In this document: positions 6,836 to 11,306 of the stretch, one piece after another
Numbering within the stretch: the stretch's first letter is position 1
Layout of the letters: each line of letters begins with the position of its first letter
NCBI GenBank assembly: GCA_902796505.1
Contig: CADBPA010000214.1
Location: 1-11,306, forward strand
Direction of reading: 5' to 3'
Source: an uncultured Ruminococcus sp.
Lineage (GTDB): Bacteria; Bacillota; Clostridia; Oscillospirales; CAG-272
Length of the DNA: 11,306 bases
Notes under the pieces: model-generated
The model's input: only the letters and a program-made list of their open reading frames with translations
Told to the model about the DNA's origin: nothing
Databases searched by the model: none
Made by a program: the position numbers and the translations under genes

Positions 6836-7270
6836 TCATCCTTCGCGGCGTTTTTTGCGATTGTACTCGCTGTTCGGGTTGACGAGCTCCCGCCAATCGA
6901 GCGCGCCGGTGTCGATCGCGTTGACGAGGACCTCGGCGGTCGCAATATTCGTGGCGATCGGGACGTTGTGAATATCGCAGAGACGGAGAAGGTTGTTCTC
7001 CTCTTCGGTGACGATATGGCTCGGATCGGTGCTGCGGAAATAGAACACGATGTCGATCTCGTTGTAGCAGATGCGCGAGGAGATCTGCTCCGCGCCGCCC
7101 TCATGACCGGGCAGGAAGGTCTCGATGCCGAGGCCGGTGGCGTCCGAGATATATTTCCCGGTCACCTGCGTGGCGCAAAGGTGATGACGGCTCAGGATCC
7201 CGCAATACGCGATGCAGAACTGCGCCATCAATTCTTTCTTGTTATCGTCCGCAATGACCGCAATAAACAT
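6836..7270 (-). CDS. Methylglyoxal-synthase-like protein with degenerate active site
   Basis: A 144-residue protein with the overall sequence of MgsA, which converts dihydroxyacetone phosphate to methylglyoxal and phosphate. Shared landmarks are IAVIADD near the start, FCIAYCGIL, ISDATGLGI, LLRLCDIHNVPIATNIATAEVL and LDWRELVNP. An ungapped alignment to E. coli MgsA (offset 11, recalled sequence) shows the catalytic set largely lost: His19 is Asp8, Asp71 is Ala60 (GGA for GGD), Asp91 is Ser80, His98 is Val87 and Asp101 is Glu90. Asp20 and Lys23 remain as Asp9 and Lys12. Two phosphate-loop residues also differ (TQVTG for TGTTG). It is therefore unlikely to make methylglyoxal; a ligand-sensing or structural role is inference. 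The start at 7270 is chosen because AAAGGA lies eight bases upstream, whereas an ATG at 7279 would abut that site. Confidence 0.82.
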   Translation of the reverse strand: MFIAVIADDNKKELMAQFCIAYCGILSRHHLCATQVTGKYISDATGLGIETFLPGHEGGAEQISSRICYNEIDIVFYFRSTDPSHIVTEEENNLLRLCDIHNVPIATNIATAEVLVNAIDTGALDWRELVNPNSEYNRKKRREG

Positions 7271-7278
7271 ATTTGCCA

Positions 7279-7284
7279 TCCTTT
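7279..7284 (-). promoter_or_regulatory. Ribosome binding site that sets the start at 7270
   Basis: AAAGGA on the minus strand lies eight bases before the ATG at 7270. The in-frame ATG three codons upstream overlaps this site and leaves no spacing, so the shorter protein is preferred. Confidence 0.7.
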
Positions 7285-7302
7285 CATACCGTATTCCGGG
7301 CT

Positions 7303-7319
7303 ATATCACTTGATGATAT
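7303..7319. promoter_or_regulatory. Palindrome at the predicted transcription start (possible operator)
   Basis: ATATCA and TGATAT are perfect complements around CTTGA. The site lies directly over the expected start point (about 7316) of the promoter at 7323-7351, a common place for a repressor to bind. A weak 5' leader hairpin is the alternative. No matching second copy was noticed in the window. Confidence 0.4.
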
Positions 7320-7322
7320 TCT

Positions 7323-7351
7323 ATTTTAACACACTTTCGTGAATTTGTCAA
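7323..7351 (-). promoter_or_regulatory. Sigma-A promoter for the methylglyoxal-synthase-like gene
   Basis: The minus strand carries TTGACA (7346-7351), a 17-base spacer and TAAAAT (7323-7328), preceded by TGT as an extended -10. The predicted start is near 7316, giving a leader of about 45 bases before the ATG at 7270. Confidence 0.78.
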
Positions 7352-7408
7352 GATGGTTTGCCAAGACAATTTCGCATATCCCGGACTTTTTTCGCGCGAA
7401 ATTTTCCG

Positions 7409-7438
7409 AAAAGAAAAGCGGCCGCCCGAAGGCAGCCG
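7409..7438 (-). terminator. UUCG-loop intrinsic terminator after the FAD oxidoreductase gene
   Basis: On the minus strand CGGCTGCC and GGCGGCCG pair over 8 bp (one G-U) closed by a TTCG tetraloop, followed by CTTTTCTTTT. It stands 34 bases past the stop codon at 7473 and separates this gene from the promoter at 7323-7351. A 12-base palindrome TTTCGCGCGAAA follows at 7390-7401. Confidence 0.88.
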
Positions 7439-7472
7439 TTTTCGCGCGGTACGCCGGACGATCCGCGCCCGG

Positions 7473-9023
7473 TCAGAGCTTCATCGCCCACTCAGCGGCT
7501 TTTTTGCCGCTGACCGCCGCCGACGGCAGACCGCCCGGAAGACGCATCCACTGTCCGGCGAGGCGAATACGGCGGAGTCCGCGCGGCGTGGTGCGGCGGT
7601 CGCTGTCGGCAAAGGCGAGCGCGAGCAGGGTGCGCCGCGGATCCTCCCCGGTGAGCGCAAAGCTCATGAACGCCCCCGACTCCGCGCCGAAATACCGCTT
7701 GTAGGTCGCCGGCGTCCAGGCGTCGAGCGGCGAGATCCGTCCGGCAAGCGAGGGGAAAAACTCCTCCGTCCGCGCGGCGACCGCCTCGGCAAATTCCTGC
7801 TTTTCGGCGCGATAGCGCGCAGGATCTTCCGCGCGCCGGCGGATCCACCCCCTCGCCTCCTCCCCGCCGATCGGGAGCAGACATTCGATCAGGGGCGCGC
7901 CTCCCCCTTCCGGCGGCCGAAACCCCGGCGCGCGCAGCGTCAGACGGGTGCGTTCTCCCCCGGCGATCCGCATCGGACGGATCGGGAAGGCGACGGTGCC
8001 GTCGAAGGGCAGATTTCCTCCGCGCACGGTGAGCGCGCACTGCAGAGCCGACCACACGGGGTAGGCCTTCGGGCGGCGATACATCTCCGCGAGCGGCGAC
8101 GGCATACTCTCCTGCGGCAGAAGACTGCCGAAGATCGCGGTCGGATCGCAGGTCAGGATCACCCCGTCGCCCGAAACCTCCTCGCCGTCCGAGAGCCGGA
8201 TTCCCGTCGCTTCTCCGTCGCGCAGAAGGATCTCCGTGACCTTTGCGCCGGGATGCAGGATACCGCCGTAGGAGCGGAAGCGCGCCGCCATCCGCTGCGC
8301 CATGGCGAGACTGCCGTCATAGGGCAGATCGGCGTTTCCGGCGGCAAAATTGCCGTAGGTCAGAAGAAGCCCCGCGGCGTTGTACGCGCCGGGGATGAAG
8401 TCGGTGAACGCCGCGCGCAGAAGCGGATGCGAAAAGCCGGCGGCCAATTCTCCGAGCGAAATTTTCGCGTAAGGCAGCACCGAGATCGCCTCGGCAAGCC
8501 TCCCTCCGGGAAAATATCCGCCTGCCGCGCGGCGCACCGCCCGCGCCGCCGAGAAAAACCTGCGCACGCCGCCCTCGTCCGCCGGGGAGAGCGCGATCAT
8601 CTGCTCCTCCGCCCGGTCAAGATCCCGCGAAAACGAGATCGAATTCCGCCCGAAGCCGTACCCCGTGTCGCCGAAAGAGGTATAGAGCGAGCGCCGCCTG
8701 AGGATCCGCACCGAGCCGCCGAGCGCGCCGCATTCCTCCCAGAGTTTATAGAGCGCCGTCCCCTCGCGCGTCCCGGTCAGCCAATGAATACAGTTGTCGA
8801 TATAGACGCCCTCGCGCGCCCAGCCGGTCAGATTGCCGCCGGGCGAGAGATTCTTTTCGTAGATCTCGCAGCGCACCCCCGCACGGCAGAGCAGGATCCC
8901 GCAGGTCAGCCCGGCCACGCCGCCTCCCACGATCAGGATCTTTTTCTCCCGCGTCATTTTTTCCGCCGCGCGCCGCGCGCCGCCGGAAATTTTGATTCGT
9001 TTTCCTTCGCTCTTTTCCGCCAT
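7473..9023 (-). CDS. FAD-dependent oxidoreductase, phytoene desaturase / carotenoid isomerase-like
   Basis: A 516-residue flavoprotein of the phytoene dehydrogenase-related group (COG1233 type). The N-terminal dinucleotide-binding fold reads KKILIVGGGVAGLTCGILL with GxGxxG at 33-38 and Glu56 at the end of strand two (CEIYEKN) to hold the adenosine ribose; PGGNLTGW follows, as in the family. The C-terminal flavin motif is LAGQWMRLPGGLPSAAVSG, preceded by DAWTPATYKRYFG, a segment seen in Clostridial members (recollection). The substrate is unknown; no other carotenoid genes are nearby, so a true carotenoid role is doubtful. The ATG at 9023 is chosen for its GGAGG eight bases upstream; the frame stays open to an ATG at 9068 without such a site. 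A basic tail of about 25 residues precedes the flavin fold. It is bounded by terminators on both sides, so it is probably a single-gene unit. Confidence 0.88.
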   Translation of the reverse strand: MAEKSEGKRIKISGGARRAAEKMTREKKILIVGGGVAGLTCGILLCRAGVRCEIYEKNLSPGGNLTGWAREGVYIDNCIHWLTGTREGTALYKLWEECGALGGSVRILRRRSLYTSFGDTGYGFGRNSISFSRDLDRAEEQMIALSPADEGGVRRFFSAARAVRRAAGGYFPGGRLAEAISVLPYAKISLGELAAGFSHPLLRAAFTDFIPGAYNAAGLLLTYGNFAAGNADLPYDGSLAMAQRMAARFRSYGGILHPGAKVTEILLRDGEATGIRLSDGEEVSGDGVILTCDPTAIFGSLLPQESMPSPLAEMYRRPKAYPVWSALQCALTVRGGNLPFDGTVAFPIRPMRIAGGERTRLTLRAPGFRPPEGGGAPLIECLLPIGGEEARGWIRRRAEDPARYRAEKQEFAEAVAARTEEFFPSLAGRISPLDAWTPATYKRYFGAESGAFMSFALTGEDPRRTLLALAFADSDRRTTPRGLRRIRLAGQWMRLPGGLPSAAVSGKKAAEWAMKL

Positions 9024-9030
9024 ACAGATC

Positions 9031-9036
9031 TCCTCC
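9031..9036 (-). promoter_or_regulatory. Ribosome binding site that sets the start at 9023
   Basis: GGAGGA on the minus strand stands seven bases from the ATG at 9023 and decides against the longer frame opening at 9068. A TAAAAT-like -10 candidate lies at 9067-9072 but lacks a convincing -35 box. Confidence 0.75.
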
Positions 9037-9170
9037 GTTTTTCGGAAGTTTCGCCCTATTCTCTCCATTTTATGCGGCGGCGGGCAAAAATCTCACCGCC
9101 CGGCGGAAAACTGCGGGGAAAGCGCAAAGCCATATCGCGCACACGCCCCTGCGCGGCGCGTCGGGAACGG

Positions 9171-9209
9171 CAAAAAAGCCTGCCTCGCGCTCGTTGCCCG
9201 AAGCAGACT
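9171..9209 (-). terminator. Intrinsic terminator after the glycyl radical enzyme gene
   Basis: On the minus strand AGTCTGCTTC and GAGGCAGGCT pair over 10 bp (two G-U) around a 13-base loop, and the right arm runs into a stretch of T's (TTTTTTG). A smaller hairpin, CGGAAAA/TTTTCCG, lies nearer the stop codon at 9242-9259. The rest of 9024-9271 shows no gene. Confidence 0.7.
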
Positions 9210-9271
9210 TCTGAAAAAGTCGAAGACGCGACGCCGCGCGGCGGAAAAACCGTTTTCCGGACGGCGAGGGG

Positions 9272-11269
9272 CTATATTCCGTATTCGGTGCGGGAGATGA
9301 TCTGGTTCTGGAAGCACAGATCGAGTTCGTTAAAATATCCGCTCCATCCCCAGACGCGTACGATGAGATCGGGATACTTCTCCGGATGCGCCTGCGCGTC
9401 CAGCAATTTTTCGCGCGCAATGGCGTTCAGCTGGAGCTGGTGACCGCCCATCCGGATAAAATTCTGCACGAGAAGCGCGACCTTGCCGAGTCCGTCCGGG
9501 TGCGAGAAAACCGTCTCGTGAATTTCGACCGTCAGAGGACCGCCGTTGACCGTTTTTCGGAGATCCGGCTTGGTGAAAGAGGAGACGACCGAAAGCAGGC
9601 CGTTTGCCTTGACGCCGAGGGAGGGAGAAAAGGAGGAGGGATAGGGTTCGTCCGCCCGTCTGCCGTCCGCCGTCGCACCGACGCCGCGCGCCATATATAC
9701 GTAGTCCATACTGCCTCCGGTCCCGGCGCGCCAGATCCCTCCCGGCTTTCCGTTCGGCGTACCGTTCACCATCCGGGCGTAATCCTTCATCAGCCGCACG
9801 GCGATCTCGTTGGTAACGTCTTCGTTATTCCCCATTTTCGGTGCGGTCAGAAGAAGCGAGCGGAGGGCTCCGTATCCCTCAAAATTCGCCTCGAGCGCCG
9901 CGATCAGCTCCTCCGGAGAAATCGACTTTTCTTCAAAAACACGGGTTTTGATTGCCGCCAACGCGTCGACGGCGGGAGCGATCCCCAGACCGTGGATCCC
10001 GTAATGATTGTATTTTGCGCCGCCTTCGGTACGGTCGAGTCCCCGCTCCCGGCAGGGGCGGATGAAAACGCTGACGACAGGATCCGGCCGGTCGTCCCCG
10101 CGCATCAGTTCCATACCGCTGCGGACGTGCTGCAAAAACTGTTCTCCGACGACAGCTGTCGCCAGCGTATAAAATTCCTCGAAATTCCGGCAGTCGCAGA
10201 GATGCCCGACCGTCGCCTCCCGGACGGCGGCGGGAAAATTCAGCGTGCGGAGATTGACCACGTCATAAGAAACGTACGGTACGATAAACTCCCAGCACGC
10301 CGCCAGGGTATAATCCACCGCGTCCTCGTAATCGTATCCGAGAGCGAGCAGACCGTCGATCACGACGTCGTCGTTGCAATATTGCGGAAAACCGAGACCT
10401 TTGGCGGTCAGACGCGTGCCGCGCTCAAAGCGCTGAAGCGGAGTGTTGCGATCCACGCGAAGATTGATCTTCGGATCGATGAGACAGAGTTCCTCGCTCG
10501 CCGTCAGAACGACCTCGCTCAGATCGGAGAAAACGTCCTCGCACTCTTTCGTCCTGCCGCCGAGAACGAGACTCTGCCCATTGTCTCCCTGCTGTATGCC
10601 GCGATACAGATCGGTATCGAGATTCAGGGAAATAAAATACAGTTCGGTCAGTTCGAGAAGCTCCTCGTTCGTCATCCCCGCCCGAAGAGAGTTGCGGTAA
10701 AACGGCTCCATATATACGTCGAACCGACCGAGCGTGACGTGATCCATCCATCCGGCGCGCAGAAGATAGATCACCGCGCGCTGCGTCAGAAGCGCTTCGT
10801 AATAACTTTCCGGCGGACGGGAAAGGATCGCGCAAAGTCCGTCGGCAAGACAGTCGTTCCCCTGCCGTCTCGCCTCCTCTTCCTGCCGGCGCGCGAGGTC
10901 GCAAAGCGCCGAGATCCCCGCGATCGCGCCGTCGTAAAAGGCTTCTTTGCCGGGATTTTCGGCTTTCAGACGGGAAAGCTCGTCGATCATGCCGGACAAT
11001 CCGTTTTTCAGCGCGAAGGGGTAATCCGGCGTGAAATTGGTCGGGCGGAATTCATCCGTCTCGGGAAAAGACGAGGTCGAATGGTTGAATCCGAAAATAT
11101 CGTCCGGATAAAGCCGCAGGTCCTCCGCCTCGCAAAGCTGCTTTACGGCAAGCGCCGTGCGCAGATACCGATCCGCCGTCCGGACGGCGGCAAACTTCAC
11201 CTCCCTGCGCTGTTTGCGATATTCGCGTCTCAGATGGAGCGCCAGAAAATTACGCACCCGTTCGGTCAT
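9272..11269 (-). CDS. Glycyl radical enzyme (PFL-like fold), substrate unknown
   Basis: A 665-residue glycyl radical enzyme. This family uses a protein glycine radical, installed by a radical-SAM activase, to start hard eliminations or C-C cleavages without oxygen. The PFL-type N-terminal domain shows PDDIFGFNHS (55-64), TPDYPFALKNGLSG (80-93) and LGRFDVYMEPFY (180-191). The barrel continues with GQSLVLGG (231-238), GGAKYN (416-421), FEEKSISPEEL and TADGRRADEP. The radical loop is RVWGWSGYF with Gly641. The active-site motif is AACWEF, so Cys325 and Glu327 fill the places of the Cys and Glu in the GCVEP of dehydratases and lyases; the double Cys of pyruvate formate-lyase is absent. It is shorter than the usual 750-850 residues. 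The ATG at 11269 has GGAGG eight bases upstream. It ends in TAG, the only gene here to do so. No activase lies downstream; one may lie past the right edge. Confidence 0.9.
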   Translation of the reverse strand: MTERVRNFLALHLRREYRKQRREVKFAAVRTADRYLRTALAVKQLCEAEDLRLYPDDIFGFNHSTSSFPETDEFRPTNFTPDYPFALKNGLSGMIDELSRLKAENPGKEAFYDGAIAGISALCDLARRQEEEARRQGNDCLADGLCAILSRPPESYYEALLTQRAVIYLLRAGWMDHVTLGRFDVYMEPFYRNSLRAGMTNEELLELTELYFISLNLDTDLYRGIQQGDNGQSLVLGGRTKECEDVFSDLSEVVLTASEELCLIDPKINLRVDRNTPLQRFERGTRLTAKGLGFPQYCNDDVVIDGLLALGYDYEDAVDYTLAACWEFIVPYVSYDVVNLRTLNFPAAVREATVGHLCDCRNFEEFYTLATAVVGEQFLQHVRSGMELMRGDDRPDPVVSVFIRPCRERGLDRTEGGAKYNHYGIHGLGIAPAVDALAAIKTRVFEEKSISPEELIAALEANFEGYGALRSLLLTAPKMGNNEDVTNEIAVRLMKDYARMVNGTPNGKPGGIWRAGTGGSMDYVYMARGVGATADGRRADEPYPSSFSPSLGVKANGLLSVVSSFTKPDLRKTVNGGPLTVEIHETVFSHPDGLGKVALLVQNFIRMGGHQLQLNAIAREKLLDAQAHPEKYPDLIVRVWGWSGYFNELDLCFQNQIISRTEYGI

Positions 11270-11276
11270 AAAATAT

Positions 11277-11282
11277 TCCTCC
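11277..11282 (-). promoter_or_regulatory. Ribosome binding site of the glycyl radical enzyme gene
   Basis: GGAGGA on the minus strand, with its core GGAGG eight bases before the ATG at 11269, supports that start. The promoter would lie beyond the right edge. Confidence 0.8.
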
Positions 11283-11306
11283 GAATTTCGTTTTTGTTCC
11301 GGTCGG

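Noticed and set aside
2585..9274. Genome-wide reassignment of TAG as a sense codon
   Set aside because: TAG at 9272-9274 ends the glycyl radical enzyme just where the family normally ends, and no other gene has an internal TAG. TGA also acts as a normal stop here.
7353..9443. A 696-codon open frame on the plus strand
   Set aside because: It is antisense to the FAD oxidoreductase, extremely Arg/Pro/Ala-rich, and without recognisable domains. The minus-strand gene has clear flavin motifs.
7473..11269. A two-gene pathway of glycyl radical enzyme plus FAD oxidoreductase
   Set aside because: A terminator-like hairpin with T-run and about 250 bases separate them, and the FAD gene has its own ribosome binding site. 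A functional link is not supported by the sequence.

Overview
The window reads as a chromosomal piece of an anaerobic, GC-rich Gram-positive bacterium, most likely a member of Clostridia (Bacillota). The reasons are strong AGGAGG-type ribosome binding sites, a lipoprotein cyclophilin, a DUF1934/YwiB-like protein, the divergent CBS-containing IMP dehydrogenase typical of gut Clostridia, ammonia-dependent AsnA, and an oxygen-sensitive glycyl radical enzyme. This placement is inferred from protein resemblance; there is no rRNA in the window. All ten genes lie on the minus strand, so the natural reading order runs from right to left.

Layout, in transcription order. (1) A divergent glycyl radical enzyme (9272-11269) ends at a hairpin and T-tract terminator. 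(2) An FAD-dependent phytoene-desaturase-like oxidoreductase (7473-9023) has its own ribosome binding site and ends at a UUCG-loop terminator. (3) A methylglyoxal-synthase-like gene (6836-7270) follows a good sigma-A promoter and a short palindrome, and is followed by a hairpin. (4) A close-packed housekeeping run follows: a DUF1934 protein, holA (DNA polymerase III delta), a lipoprotein cyclophilin, guaB (IMP dehydrogenase) and asnA. Gaps are 15-20 bases, apart from 83 bases before guaB. (5) Two tandem paralogous AraC-family regulators (235-1874) are driven by a near-consensus promoter whose -35 box sits in the loop of an 11-bp perfect inverted repeat, and end at a strong terminator. (6) The left 200 bases carry no gene but hold two copies of a double-hairpin repeat.

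The most notable points are these. asnA is split by one in-frame TAG codon at a normally Lys/Arg position, while all downstream sequence is intact. The methylglyoxal-synthase-like protein keeps its fold but has lost nearly every catalytic residue. The glycyl radical enzyme keeps the radical glycine and a Cys-x-Glu active site in unusual surroundings, so its substrate is unknown. I see no phage, transposase, CRISPR array, tRNA or rRNA, and no clear new multi-gene system.
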